From: Kitasatospora sp. A2-31
GTDB lineage: Bacteria; Actinomycetota; Actinomycetes; Streptomycetales; Streptomycetaceae
Reading direction: 5' to 3'
DNA length: 64,000 nt
NCBI RefSeq assembly: GCF_022288725.1
Contig: NZ_JAKNTA010000011.1
Coordinates: 1 to 64,000, forward strand
Part shown: one piece after another, positions 61,342 to 64,000 of the stretch
Position numbering within the stretch: the stretch's first letter is position 1
Layout: each line of letters starts with the position of its first letter
Position numbers and translations under genes: made by a program
The notes under the pieces: model-generated
Seen by the model: the letters and a program-made list of their open reading frames with translations, nothing else
What the model was told of the DNA's origin: nothing
Database searches by the model: none

Positions 61342-64000
<2,659 letters not shown>

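Overview
The window is high-GC actinobacterial chromosome, most likely Streptomyces or Kitasatospora. The evidence is the streptomycete-type 16S rRNA leader, very high G+C at third codon positions (which produces long spurious antisense ORFs), SARP/AfsR and LAL regulators, Tat-exported lipoproteins and many GTG/TTG starts. All calls come from reading the sequence and translations; no search was run.

Layout. 1-1193: 5' part of a 16S rRNA gene (minus strand) and its leader/promoter region. 1194-9202: two divergent AfsR/SARP-type STAND regulators and a LAL (LuxR) regulator. 9369-13598: acetyl-CoA synthetase, a secreted protein, and a degenerate Acs-like protein lacking the ATP-binding loop. 13682-26267: a guanidine-deiminase island with four intact genes and one deleted copy of the agmatine deiminase / PAD_porph family (two carry Tat signals), a complete peptide-type ABC importer, two paralogous TetR regulators, and a shared palindromic operator TGACTGAA-N2-TTCAGTCA lying over two of the deiminase promoters. 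26424-36152: Ser/Thr kinase, a GlxA-type AraC regulator split by an IS5-family insertion, metallo-beta-lactamase-fold hydrolase, MDR oxidoreductase, a sphingomyelinase-D-like secreted enzyme, a secreted two-repeat protein, a fabV-like remnant and a TrmB/LuxR regulator.

36528-64000 (open at the right edge): a lipopeptide-type NRPS biosynthetic cluster. It starts with a small secreted peptide, a BTAD-only SARP and a membrane-anchored penicillin-acylase-family Ntn hydrolase carrying a one-base frameshift. A first biosynthetic unit (41986-48902) encodes a KAS III-like enzyme, AMP ligase, PLP decarboxylase, free-standing carrier protein, Fe/2-oxoglutarate oxygenase and a TDO/PrnB-like heme enzyme. 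A second unit (49289 to the edge) encodes MbtH, a FAAL-ACP-C-A-T synthetase, a cysteate/threonine-synthase-like PLP enzyme, a C-A-T synthetase, an SHMT-like enzyme and a third synthetase (C-A...) cut by the window end. Each unit is preceded by heptamers of the TTCAGTG type repeated at exact 11-bp spacing, the geometry of SARP operators, so the SARP at 37394 is the likely activator. The inferred product is an acylated peptide containing modified amino acids. I do not recognise this gene combination as a known pathway.
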